Origin: Ruminococcus sp.
GTDB taxonomy: Bacteria > Bacillota > Clostridia > Oscillospirales > Ruminococcaceae
Length of the DNA: 39,593 bases
NCBI GenBank assembly: GCA_015066845.1
Contig: SVNO01000014.1
Span: 1 to 39,593 of the forward strand
Reading direction: 5' to 3'
Positions 8,113-15,880 of this stretch are shown one piece after another (position 1 is the stretch's first letter; every line of letters starts with the position of its first letter). Below the pieces are notes generated by a model that worked only from the letters and a program-made list of their open reading frames with translations, ran no database searches and was not told the DNA's origin. The position numbers and the translations under genes were made by a program.

Positions 8113-8137
8113 ATCCCCCTTGAATTTCAAGGGGGAT
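8113..8137 (-). terminator. Terminator of the ABC-2 exporter operon
   Basis: The near-perfect stem ATCCCCCTTGA / TCAAGGGGGAT is followed on the minus strand by TTTTTC. Confidence 0.9.
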
Positions 8138-8159
8138 CCGGTCTGTCGAAAAAGTATTT

Positions 8160-8194
8160 TTGTGCCCAAGGGCACAAAGGCGCGGATTCCGCGC
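8160..8194 (-). other. Two extra hairpins in the exporter 3' UTR
   Basis: TTGTGCCC-AA-GGGCACAA (8160-8177) and GCGCGGATTCCGCGC (8180-8194, overlapping the permease stop codon) precede the terminator, giving three hairpins in a row. They have no T-run of their own, so they more likely protect the message 3' end. Confidence 0.5.
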
Positions 8195-8997
8195 TATGAG
8201 CCGGTTCCGCTGTATTTCATTGCGCCATACATCCAGAAGCGATAACTGCCCCAGAAGAACAGTACCCCAATCAGCGGTGAGAACCACGACAGAAGCGGTA
8301 CTTCATCCGGACGAAGAATCACAATGCTCGGATAATAGGCAATAAATGCAATGGGCATGACGAATGTGAAAATAAATCGGAATACGGGGCTGAAAATCGT
8401 AATCGGATATTTTGCGTAATCCTTGAATCTTGTCACCAAATCCAGCACATAGAATGAATTCTGAATCCAGAAACAAGTTGCCGCCGCCGCATTCTGCAAT
8501 GCAATCATAATCAGCGAGGCAGTCAGCAGAAACAGCATCAGTTTGAGCAGCATCAGCAGCGAAAAGCCAAGCTCCAGATGATACCATGAATAGGCAATCG
8601 TACCAATGCCAAAGGCAAGCTGTCCCAGCCCTTTGATGTCAAATACCTCGGACTGATAATAGAAAAACAAGTTGATCGGACGGAAGCAGTATTTCACAAA
8701 ATCCCCCGAATACACATACATTCGCAGGCTCCAGTTGTTGTCAAAGAAGCACTGTACCGGCGTGAGCGATACCAGAGAGAAGCCGTACAGGAACAGCATC
8801 TCGTAATAGCTCCAGCCATTGATGGACGGGAAGTTCCGGAACAGAATCCAGAAGCTCACAAAGCCTGCAATATTGGTGAAAATCATACCGATGGTGGAGA
8901 TGATAAAATCCGCACGGTAGCTCATTTTGCTCTTTATGTCCTGCGCAAGGATTTTCCCGTAAATGCGCAGATAAAAGCCAATTCCTTTACGTTTCAT
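8194..8997 (-). CDS. ABC-2 family transporter permease 2
   Basis: A 267-residue membrane protein with about six hydrophobic segments. It resembles the COG3694-type permeases that accompany COG4587 permeases and COG4586 ATPases. Recognisable stretches are SYRADFIISTIGMIFTNIAG near the N-terminus and SPVFRFIFTFVMPIAFIAYY near the C-terminus. I start it at 8997 (MKRKGIGF) because GGGGGGTGA lies just upstream; an ATG five codons earlier sits inside that site. It follows permease 1 by 4 nt. With the ATPase it should form an exporter. The substrate is unknown. Confidence 0.8.
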   Translation of the reverse strand: MKRKGIGFYLRIYGKILAQDIKSKMSYRADFIISTIGMIFTNIAGFVSFWILFRNFPSINGWSYYEMLFLYGFSLVSLTPVQCFFDNNWSLRMYVYSGDFVKYCFRPINLFFYYQSEVFDIKGLGQLAFGIGTIAYSWYHLELGFSLLMLLKLMLFLLTASLIMIALQNAAAATCFWIQNSFYVLDLVTRFKDYAKYPITIFSPVFRFIFTFVMPIAFIAYYPSIVILRPDEVPLLSWFSPLIGVLFFWGSYRFWMYGAMKYSGTGS

Positions 8998-9001
8998 CCC
9001 A

Positions 9002-9802
9002 TCACCCCCCATTCACAGTAATCTGCCGCAGCGATACCTTCCAGAACAGCTTGCTCAGAATTGTCATGGCAATGCACCAGAACAGCTGTACGCCAAGCGT
9101 TGTCAGCACTGTCTGCGGCTGTGAAGCATCATCAAGCAGCATGGTCAGCGGTGCATTGTAGATGGACTGGAACGGCAGATAATATACAATTGTTTTCAGC
9201 GGTTCCGGGAAGAATGCAATCGGAACGGTTGCCCCCGACAGGAGCATCACAATGACCTGTTTCATGATGTTGATACCCCAGATGGATTCGGTGTACAGAC
9301 AGATTGTTCCCACAAGGAAGTCAATGCTGTAATTGATGGACACTGCCATTACAACGGAAATCACGAAAAACAGGAGATTCCACCCGAAATGGATTGCGCC
9401 GTGCGTGACGATCGCCACAACTGCAAAGGTCGGCAGGAATGTAAAGAAAAACTGTGTGACAAATGCGCCAGAGCAAGCCCAGAATTCATAACTGCGGTAT
9501 TCCATGGGCTTGAGCAGGTTGAGCGCGATTTTTCCCGATTGGATGTCCCTGCCCATTTCCCAGACAATGTACATTTCCATGAAATTGAACAGAGCCGTAG
9601 CAAGTACCAGGTAAATGAGCGTATCTGAAAAGGTCATGCCATTCACAATGTCTGTTCCTGCCGAAGCATAGATGGCTTTCCACAAGAAATACACTACGAT
9701 CAGGTAGAGTATGTTTCCGGCAATCAGCACCAATGTACCCAATCGGAATTGCAGGGATTCGATGATGCCGGCACGGGTGAGGGTGATATATTTTTTCAGC
9801 AT
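9002..9802 (-). CDS. ABC-2 family transporter permease 1
   Basis: A 266-residue polytopic membrane protein of the COG4587 type. The cytoplasmic N-terminus (MLKKYITLTRAGIIESLQFR) leads into a first membrane span, and further spans follow. GRDIQSGKIALNLLKPMEYR is the conserved loop of this family. Its start overlaps the ATPase stop by one base (TAATG), with GGAGGGGGTG upstream, so it is translationally coupled. It partners with the downstream permease to make a heterodimeric channel. Confidence 0.82.
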   Translation of the reverse strand: MLKKYITLTRAGIIESLQFRLGTLVLIAGNILYLIVVYFLWKAIYASAGTDIVNGMTFSDTLIYLVLATALFNFMEMYIVWEMGRDIQSGKIALNLLKPMEYRSYEFWACSGAFVTQFFFTFLPTFAVVAIVTHGAIHFGWNLLFFVISVVMAVSINYSIDFLVGTICLYTESIWGINIMKQVIVMLLSGATVPIAFFPEPLKTIVYYLPFQSIYNAPLTMLLDDASQPQTVLTTLGVQLFWCIAMTILSKLFWKVSLRQITVNGG

Positions 9803-10803
9803 TACCGCACCCCCTCCTCGTAGATTTTCTTGATAATCTCCTCGGTGGAAATTTCCTGTAGCTGCATATCGCGGATTTCGTAGGATTTCTGGAGCTGTGA
9901 TAGCACTTCCATCACCTTGGATTTCTCCTCGTCTACGAGAATGGAGATCCAGTCCTCATCCGCGTCAACACTGCATTCAGGGAGAAGCCTGCCGATGTCC
10001 TGCGCCAGCTGTGCAGGGCTGCCGTCCATGCGGATTTTCAACGTTCTGTAAGAGCCGAAAAATCCTTTGAGATGGGAAATATCATTATCATAAAGCAGCT
10101 TGCCCTTGTCGATGATGACAATGCGCTGACAGAGCGCGTCCACATCGCCCATATCGTGGGTGGTGAGGATGACGGTCGTGTTCTTTTCCTTGTTCAGCGC
10201 GTGGATGAGTGTACGGATTTTCGCTTTCATGGATACATCCAGTCCGATGGTCGGCTCATCAAGAAACACGATTTTCGGGTTATGCAGAAATGCTGCCAGT
10301 ATATCGCTGAGTGTGCGCTGTCCAAGGGACATCTGGCGGACGGGTTTGTGCAGCAGCGGTTCAAGGTCCACAAGGGACTTGTAGAGCGTGAGCATCGCTT
10401 CATAGTCCGCATCACTGACACCGTAGATGTCTTTGAGAATCTTGAAGGACTCCACAAGCGGCAATGCCCACCACAGCTGTGAACGCTGTCCGAATACCAC
10501 GCCGATTTCCTGTGCATTGCGGGTTCTGTTCTGATAGGGGACATTGCCGCCCACGAGAATATCGCCGGAAGTCGGTTCCAGAATGCCCGTCATCATTTTG
10601 ATGGTGGTTGATTTTCCAGCACCATTCGGGCCTAAGTAGCCGACAATTTCGCCCTGCTGAATGTTCATGCTGATGTTGTCCACCGCACGGACGATCTTGT
10701 AGTCCCTTGAAAACAGGTCTTGCAGACTGCCTTTCAGTCCCTCGCGGCGGTTCAGTACTTTGAATTCTTTGGTGACGTTTTTGATTTCAATGATGTTTGA
10801 CAT
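9802..10803 (-). CDS. ABC exporter ATP-binding protein
   Basis: A 333-residue cytoplasmic ATPase of the COG4586 group (DrrA-like). It has an N-terminal insertion before the core (LNRREGLKGSLQDLF), Walker A YLGPNGAGKSTT, signature RQMSLGQR, Walker B IVFLDEPTIGLD, and a His switch in TTHDMGD. The C-terminal 70 residues form a DUF4162-like extension. It is first in a three-gene operon and drives transport by the two permeases downstream. These sets are often annotated as multidrug or antibiotic exporters; nothing here shows the substrate. Confidence 0.88.
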   Translation of the reverse strand: MSNIIEIKNVTKEFKVLNRREGLKGSLQDLFSRDYKIVRAVDNISMNIQQGEIVGYLGPNGAGKSTTIKMMTGILEPTSGDILVGGNVPYQNRTRNAQEIGVVFGQRSQLWWALPLVESFKILKDIYGVSDADYEAMLTLYKSLVDLEPLLHKPVRQMSLGQRTLSDILAAFLHNPKIVFLDEPTIGLDVSMKAKIRTLIHALNKEKNTTVILTTHDMGDVDALCQRIVIIDKGKLLYDNDISHLKGFFGSYRTLKIRMDGSPAQLAQDIGRLLPECSVDADEDWISILVDEEKSKVMEVLSQLQKSYEIRDMQLQEISTEEIIKKIYEEGVR

Positions 10804-10977
10804 AGTATTACCTCGCTTTCATGTGAGTGGAAATTGAGGGCGTTGGATTTGCGGCAGTACCGGCATAAAGCGGCAGCTGCCTGTAGTTTACCTGCAAAGC
10901 CTGGCGAGGGGTTCTGCGGCAGCTGTACGGACGGAATTTTGCGCATTTCCGATAAAATCCACCGTCAGCATAAACAT
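10804..10977 (-). other. Long leader of the ABC exporter operon
   Basis: About 170 nt separate the promoter from the ATPase start. The leader holds two copies of GCGGCAGCTG (plus-strand 10870-10879 and 10916-10925), 46 bp apart, and several short complementary stretches. I recognise no known riboswitch and no leader peptide. Confidence 0.4.
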
Positions 10978-11006
10978 AGTATAGCATAGGGGCACTGGAA
11001 AGTCAA
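10978..11006 (-). promoter_or_regulatory. Promoter of the ABC exporter operon
   Basis: On the minus strand, TTGACT (11001-11006), 17-nt spacer, TATACT (10978-10983). Confidence 0.8.
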
Positions 11007-11040
11007 GGAAAAAATAAATTTGTATCGATTTTGTAATAAA

Positions 11041-11173
11041 GCGCGGGACCCGCGCCGGCAGACGCGTTTGATGGTCTTTTGGTGCACAATATACACTTTT
11101 TCGCGGAGCGCGGAGCCCGCGCTGGCAGACGCGTTTGATAGTCTTTTGGTGCACAATATGCACTTTTCGCGAA
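11041..11173. repeat. Tandem 67-bp intergenic repeat
   Basis: Two units start at 11041 and 11108. Each holds a GC-rich palindrome (GCGCGGGACCCGCGC, GCGCGGAGCCCGCGC), then GGCAGACGCGTTTGAT, then GTCTTTTGGTGCACAATAT and TTTTCGCG. In unit 2, GTGCA-CAATA-TGCAC is itself an inverted repeat. The unit is not coding: short frames across it are repeat artefacts. The rest of the gap between the exporter and pnuC shows nothing else. Confidence 0.8.
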
Positions 11174-11203
11174 ATAATACAGCAAGCGGCACAAAGCGAT
11201 TGT

Positions 11204-11890
11204 CTAAACGGTGCTTTGTTGTGTACGCATCCTGCGCCAGTTGACAAAGCCGTACAAATCATTGACCAGAAAAACGACAAAGCAAAGCACCATGGGCAGG
11301 TATCCTGCATTTGAAAGCGAAGCGAGTACCCACAGGACGATCAGCACAATATCATTTGCCGCATAGAACAGCGCGTAATAGGGGCTGCGCAGGACGGTGA
11401 GCATGGAGGCAAGGAAACTGGTTGTTACGGACAGGGTACTGACCATGAGATTTGCCGTACCGAAGAAGCGCAGGACAAAGAACATGAGGGATGTAACGAG
11501 CACTGCACCGGACAGGAGGAGCAGCCAGCTGCGCGGTCGCAGTGCAGCGACTTTGACCTCGCATTCGGCATAGGGATGCCGCAGCCAAGTGATGAGTGCC
11601 CAGAGCGCGGACGGGGCAGTCATGCCGAGGTAGGTGATCATCTCCCCGTAGTAGTGAAATCCCCATGAAACGGCAGCATAGAGAATGCCGAAAAAAATGG
11701 TAACGAGCTGACCGAGGGGGTCGCCTTTTCCGACAAATATCAGGGCAGTTGCGCCGATAAGGGATGTGAGAACGGAGAGCCAGTCCGCAGTGGGGGATAG
11801 GACGGACGAGAGGAAAATGATGGACAAAGAGCCGATCCAGATGCATTTTTCAATACGCGTGAGATTGGCAATGGATTTTTTGAGGTTCAT
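11204..11890 (-). CDS. pnuC: PnuC-type nicotinamide riboside transporter
   Basis: Integral membrane transporter (228 residues, about seven hydrophobic segments) of the PnuC family, which takes up nicotinamide riboside by facilitated diffusion for NAD synthesis. The C-terminal half has family landmarks: YYALFYAANDIVLIVLWVLA and FLVNDLYGFVNWRRM. The start at 11890 has AAAGGAG about 6 nt upstream. A weak promoter may lie directly upstream (TATAAT near 11914, poor -35). No NAD-II or NMN riboswitch is visible, and the leader would be too short. It appears monocistronic. Other vitamin transporters of the fold (PnuX, PnuT) cannot be fully excluded. Confidence 0.85.
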   Translation of the reverse strand: MNLKKSIANLTRIEKCIWIGSLSIIFLSSVLSPTADWLSVLTSLIGATALIFVGKGDPLGQLVTIFFGILYAAVSWGFHYYGEMITYLGMTAPSALWALITWLRHPYAECEVKVAALRPRSWLLLLSGAVLVTSLMFFVLRFFGTANLMVSTLSVTTSFLASMLTVLRSPYYALFYAANDIVLIVLWVLASLSNAGYLPMVLCFVVFLVNDLYGFVNWRRMRTQQSTV

Positions 11891-11962
11891 GGGGGACTCC
11901 TTTTACTTATATTATATTCTATTACTATGTAAAATCTAAATCTTGAATGAAAAAGCGGGACT

Positions 11963-12025
11963 CGGGGGTGCAACCCCCGCATATCCCTCCCCCGCTTCGC
12001 GGGGGAGGTGCCGCCGAACGGCGGC
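11963..12025. repeat. GC-rich triple-hairpin intergenic element
   Basis: Three hairpins in a row: CGGGGG-TGCAA-CCCCCG (11963-11979), CCTCCCCCGC-TTC-GCGGGGGAGG (11986-12008) and GCCGCC-GAAC-GGCGGC (12010-12025). They stand in an AT-rich gap between pnuC and the LRR gene. The very high GC and lack of coding sense suggest an interspersed repeat of the REP/MITE kind. The flank 12045-12119 shows nothing else. Confidence 0.7.
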
Positions 12026-12119
12026 GGAGGGGGCAGCTCTTGCTATCTGTTCAAGTTAAGAAGCATCATCAAGTTTTAGCTTTTACAAACTACTAAAAAG
12101 CAGTAACAGACAACAGGAA

Positions 12120-12141
12120 AGCCTTCGGTTTTCCGAAGGCT
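12120..12141 (-). terminator. Hairpin terminator after the LRR-dockerin gene
   Basis: The perfect stem AGCCTTCGG-TTTT-CCGAAGGCT lies 8 nt after the stop codon. The T-run beyond it is short (TTTCCTGTT), so termination may be incomplete. Confidence 0.65.
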
Positions 12142-12148
12142 ATCCCTC

Positions 12149-14686
12149 TTATTCTTCCGGCATTGCCGTACCGCCCCACTCGACCACGGTAAAGCCCTTT
12201 CTTTCAAAGGCTGTCAATTCCTGCGGTGCGATTTCCACGGGGCTGTCAAGCGGTACATATACCATGAAAATACGGCACAGGCTGTCAGGTGTGGGGGTAA
12301 TGTGCAGCTTAGCTGCATCCGTGTAAGCTTCCTCCTGGAATGTGATCAGGTTGTACGCATTGCGCTCCATCAGCGGCAGCCAGTACACGATGAATTCATT
12401 CATTTCCTGTTCATTCAGCCCCATATAGGTCAGCTTTTCTTTCAGGAATGCTTCCGTGTCTTCGCCTGCAATGCAGAAACCTCTGGATAAATCAAATCTT
12501 GTGCGGCAGTTTTTCGCATCCCAGAACAGGTACTTGTGATGAGAACCATCCGCCTTGTTCAGCAGTGTACCATCCGGATATGCCACAACATCCCAGCCGT
12601 TATTGTATTTCGGATAGGTCGTTGCAAGCTCGGATTCCGTCAGCTCCAGTTCCACATGTACCTCTGTTTCCTCCTCAGGATAGAGGTAGATGACGGGCTT
12701 ATCTTGATAGATTTCAAACATCACCGTCATATCGCCGTTTTCGTCATAGATTTTCAGCCAGCCGTGCTGTCCGCCGTATACTGTGAATACCCAGTCATCA
12801 ATATTTTTCTGATAACCGCGCTCAAACAGCCTCATATGTTCCGGCACTGTGCCGACGACCTCTGCGCCAAGGTCGGGGGCAGCGTACAGCTTGAGTTCAT
12901 CAACGAGAGTGATGAACGGCGCACCGTATTGTACTTCCACTTCCGGCTCAAGATAGGGCTTTTCGAGGAGCTTTTTCTTGAGAAGTGCCATGTCGAAGCC
13001 ATCAAGCTTCCCGTCACGGCAGAAGTCCACAGCATTCCAGTTGGCAAATCCGGCATCAGCCTTGGCAAGCAGCCATTTCTGCAATGCGAGTGCGTCAAGA
13101 ATGCCGAATTCACCGTCACCGTTTGCATCGCCCCTTGCCTTCCACTTGAAATAGCCGTTGTAATATTTGACATTCGATACTTCATCTTCAAATGCAAACC
13201 CTCTGAATGTGTATGTGCCTGCCGATGATGTCATGTCCAGAGAATAATCATAATCCCCATCGAAGAAATCATACGGCAGATAGCTGGGATAGTCAGAAAT
13301 GGTGTAGTACCGTTCGGACAGGTTGCCTTTGTAGGGTATTGCTTTCAATTCCACATCCTGCGAAAACGTGATTTCCTCGTTTGTGTCCTCATCGATCCAT
13401 TTCACGATTGCGTAGTTGTAATCGACATAGAACAGCATATCCAGAGAGCCGTTCTCATGGGGGATATATATCGGCTCTTCGCCGTTTTTCAGCCCACTGA
13501 CCTCAAAAATGTCCGCGCTGCTGAAAAGGCTTGCCAGCTGCTCCTTGTCCACGATACAGGGATTGGAGTCGATGGTGTAAAGAGGGCCAGTATACATCCA
13601 TCCGCCCGGCACGTTCGGATTCTTAATACCGATATTTGTACAGAATTCCCAATTGCTCTGTGCAAGCGGTGCGCTCGGTACAAGCTTGCCCGTCTGTCTG
13701 TCATAGAGTGTGACTCTTGTCGCGCCCTTGGGCAGGTTATCTGCCGGATAGGGGTCCGCGATGCAGAGGATAAAGGTTTCCGTCATGCCATTGCCGAGGT
13801 CATAGGAATAGGTAACGGACTGCTGCATATCTTTCACTGTCAGCATCGTACCCGAAACGCTTGCATTTGTCCATTCCACAACCTTTGCAGCGTCAAAATC
13901 CGCAGGCAGTATGGACAGATCCACTGTCGGTTCACTGGTGTGCACCATGGAACGGTTTTGATGTGCATTCAGCATTTCCAGTTCTTCGTTCTTGCTCAGG
14001 TCAAGTCCTGCAAGGTTGTTGTGGTCGCAGGAGAAGGTCTGCAAGTTTTTCAGATGGCGCACGTCCAGTGTTGTCAGCTGGTTATAAGCACAGCACAGGT
14101 CGGTCAGTTCTGTACAGTCCTTAGTGTCAAGGCTTATCAGGCGATTGGAATTGCAGTAGAGCTTTTGCAGCGATGTACAGCCATCCAGCATGAGATTATC
14201 CAGCTCTGCATTGTTGACATCAAGATAAACAAGCTTTGTCAGACCGCTGACATCGAGCCATGTCAGGTCGGTGCCGCTGCATCGCAGGCGTTCGAGGGCG
14301 GTAAGGGCACTGACATCGAGGGAGGTAATCTTCTGATTGCCGCAATCGAGGGATTGCAGTGCTGTGAAATGCTCGATACCTGACAATGTGTAGATGAGGG
14401 GGGCTTCATCGGATTCCTGAAATACATCTCTGCCGAGGGAAAGCTCCGTGACTGCGGCAATTTCTTTTTCCGTCAGAACGCCGTCCTTTTCGGTGTCGAA
14501 ATTGTCCGAAACATAGATGCGGAATGCTTCATCGGGGAAGAATTCTTCGTTAATGGCAATCCCTTCCTGCGCCGCCGAAACGGGGAGTTCCGACTTGCTT
14601 TGGCTGGTGGGAATCGGGCAGACCATTCCCGTGCACACGGCTTGTGCTGCGAGTACGGCAATGAGCTTCTGGAATGTGTGTTTCAT
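12149..14686 (-). CDS. Secreted LRR-dockerin protein with conserved C-terminal domain
   Basis: An 845-residue exported protein. In order: signal peptide (1 to about 25); an EF-hand-like segment (FDTEKDGVLTEKEI, about 63-77); short leucine-rich repeats of the type LTxLDVSxLxxLxxL (about 100-250); a bacterial beta-sandwich region; a type I dockerin (about 518-578; loop 1 GDANGDGEFGILDALALQKW, loop 2 CRDGKLDGFDMALLKKKL); an SH3-like stretch (about 585-650); and a long C-terminal domain beginning KPVIYLYPEEETEV and ending GFTVVEWGGT. The dockerin would attach it to a scaffoldin cohesin. I recognise the C-terminal domain only as one recurring in secreted Firmicute proteins. AAGGAGG 7 nt upstream sets the start. 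It follows the DUF3021 gene by 39 nt with no promoter seen. Confidence 0.88.
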   Translation of the reverse strand: MKHTFQKLIAVLAAQAVCTGMVCPIPTSQSKSELPVSAAQEGIAINEEFFPDEAFRIYVSDNFDTEKDGVLTEKEIAAVTELSLGRDVFQESDEAPLIYTLSGIEHFTALQSLDCGNQKITSLDVSALTALERLRCSGTDLTWLDVSGLTKLVYLDVNNAELDNLMLDGCTSLQKLYCNSNRLISLDTKDCTELTDLCCAYNQLTTLDVRHLKNLQTFSCDHNNLAGLDLSKNEELEMLNAHQNRSMVHTSEPTVDLSILPADFDAAKVVEWTNASVSGTMLTVKDMQQSVTYSYDLGNGMTETFILCIADPYPADNLPKGATRVTLYDRQTGKLVPSAPLAQSNWEFCTNIGIKNPNVPGGWMYTGPLYTIDSNPCIVDKEQLASLFSSADIFEVSGLKNGEEPIYIPHENGSLDMLFYVDYNYAIVKWIDEDTNEEITFSQDVELKAIPYKGNLSERYYTISDYPSYLPYDFFDGDYDYSLDMTSSAGTYTFRGFAFEDEVSNVKYYNGYFKWKARGDANGDGEFGILDALALQKWLLAKADAGFANWNAVDFCRDGKLDGFDMALLKKKLLEKPYLEPEVEVQYGAPFITLVDELKLYAAPDLGAEVVGTVPEHMRLFERGYQKNIDDWVFTVYGGQHGWLKIYDENGDMTVMFEIYQDKPVIYLYPEEETEVHVELELTESELATTYPKYNNGWDVVAYPDGTLLNKADGSHHKYLFWDAKNCRTRFDLSRGFCIAGEDTEAFLKEKLTYMGLNEQEMNEFIVYWLPLMERNAYNLITFQEEAYTDAAKLHITPTPDSLCRIFMVYVPLDSPVEIAPQELTAFERKGFTVVEWGGTAMPEE

Positions 14687-14725
14687 CGTATTTCCTCCTT
14701 TTCTTGTGCAAACGGCATTGCAGTA

Positions 14726-15145
14726 TTATTTGAAATACCGTTTTCTGAGTTTTTCATTCATCAATGCGACGTGACTTTTGTCCATGAGGTAGTGCAGATA
14801 ACTGGTAAACAGATAGATAAATACAACAGCCAGAAAGGTAATGAACACGGATTTCATCGTGATGGCACATAAGCCGAACAGATGGAGCATCAGCAGTGCA
14901 ATGCCGAATATCAGCAAAAAATGCAGCAGCCACAGCAAAAACTGCACCTTGCCGCTTTTGATATCCAGACAGACAAGGGCGGCGGACGGGAGGGCAGTGA
15001 TCAGACCGCTGAACAGGATTTCCCACAGGATGCTGCTGTCCGTCTGCTTGCCGGTGAATGTCAGATAGACTGCAAGCGTGATAAGCACAGCGGTGTTGAT
15101 ATTGACAAAATAACGCAGAAAGGACGAGAAAAATTCTTTTATCAT
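14726..15145 (-). CDS. DUF3021 family membrane protein
   Basis: A 139-residue protein with four predicted membrane spans, a pattern and size typical of DUF3021. Members are almost always encoded next to a LytTR-domain regulator, as here (11-nt gap to the upstream LytTR gene), and are thought to act as its membrane partner or inhibitor. AGGAGG lies about 8 nt before the ATG at 15145. Function beyond that pairing is unknown. Confidence 0.82.
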   Translation of the reverse strand: MIKEFFSSFLRYFVNINTAVLITLAVYLTFTGKQTDSSILWEILFSGLITALPSAALVCLDIKSGKVQFLLWLLHFLLIFGIALLMLHLFGLCAITMKSVFITFLAVVFIYLFTSYLHYLMDKSHVALMNEKLRKRYFK

Positions 15146-15156
15146 GTTTGTGCCTC

Positions 15157-15594
15157 CTAAACGCCGAGTTTGATTTTCAGGTTGTGTGCATAATGCCTTG
15201 AAATGATGATATTTTCGCCGTTTTTCAGATGCGCTTCCAATTTTCCGCTGAACTGCGGAGCAAGGTATTCAATTTTCTCCAGATTTACGATCATCGACTT
15301 TGAACAGCGTTCAAAATCCAGTGGCGCAAGCAGTTCCTCCAGCTCATACAGCTTATGCTTGATTTCGTACACATCCGAATGGGAATAGGCAAACACACGG
15401 CTGTCAATCGCTTCAAAGTAGTAAATGTCCTGATAATTCAAGGGCACGATCGTCCCATTGAGATAACCTGTCAATTCGCTTTTTACTTTATGAAAAGTGC
15501 AAAGCATAGCGATAAGCCGCTGATCCGGTGATTTGCACCTGACAATAACAACATCCTCTTCATCCGGCTGAGGGGATTCGATAATGATTTTCAT
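15157..15594 (-). CDS. Stand-alone LytTR-domain transcriptional regulator
   Basis: A 145-residue DNA-binding protein. Residues about 45-143 form the LytTR domain (YFEAIDSRVFAYSHSDVYEI, then RCSKSMIVNLEKIEYL and ISRHYAHNLKIKLG). There is no receiver domain, so it is not a classical response regulator; it belongs to the short LytTR group that pairs with DUF3021 membrane proteins. It opens a likely three-gene operon (LytTR, DUF3021, LRR-dockerin) behind a near-consensus promoter. An inverted repeat in the leader may be its own target or a structural element. Confidence 0.87.
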   Translation of the reverse strand: MKIIIESPQPDEEDVVIVRCKSPDQRLIAMLCTFHKVKSELTGYLNGTIVPLNYQDIYYFEAIDSRVFAYSHSDVYEIKHKLYELEELLAPLDFERCSKSMIVNLEKIEYLAPQFSGKLEAHLKNGENIIISRHYAHNLKIKLGV

Positions 15595-15655
15595 ATACAG
15601 ACTCCTGAAAAGTAATCACGCAACGCATACAGCGTTCCGGATTGCATGAAACGGG

Positions 15656-15678
15656 ATTTGAACGCTTTACGTTCAAAT
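15656..15678. promoter_or_regulatory. Inverted repeat in the LytTR operon leader
   Basis: ATTTGAACG (15656-15664) and CGTTCAAAT (15670-15678) form a perfect 9-bp inverted repeat with a 5-nt centre. It lies just downstream of the expected start of transcription, suiting either a roadblock operator or an RNA hairpin. LytTR proteins usually prefer direct repeats, so binding by this regulator is uncertain. Confidence 0.45.
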
Positions 15679-15694
15679 CGGAGGCTTTAGTATT

Positions 15695-15723
15695 AGTATA
15701 TCATTTTTTCCTTCTCCTGTCAA
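15695..15723 (-). promoter_or_regulatory. Promoter of the LytTR-DUF3021-LRR operon
   Basis: On the minus strand, TTGACA (15718-15723), 17-nt spacer, TATACT (15695-15700). Confidence 0.85.
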
Positions 15724-15802
15724 TGCAACTTATTGTATGAAATTAACCACTTGTTGATGGAGGACATACAAAGAACATCGGGAATCGGCGTGCATTGCTT
15801 TA

Positions 15803-15831
15803 TTGACTTTTACAGAAAAATCTGGTATAAT
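15803..15831 (+). promoter_or_regulatory. Promoter of the lipoprotein gene
   Basis: TTGACT (15803-15808), 17-nt spacer, TATAAT (15826-15831). It diverges from the LytTR promoter, and its -35 overlaps a spurious upstream TTG start. Confidence 0.85.
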
Positions 15832-15880
15832 TAAAAATACAGAGGGCAACACCTCTGCCAAACAGAATGGAGGAAAAATA

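Noticed and set aside
8048-8245. Plus-strand 65-codon frame upstream of rbs
   Set aside because: It runs through a terminator hairpin and into the antisense of the permease.
10888-11310. Several short frames across the 67-bp repeats
   Set aside because: They arise from the repeat itself and end inside pnuC; no ribosome site.
11891-11960. NAD/NMN riboswitch before pnuC
   Set aside because: The possible promoter leaves too little leader, and no conserved riboswitch core is seen.
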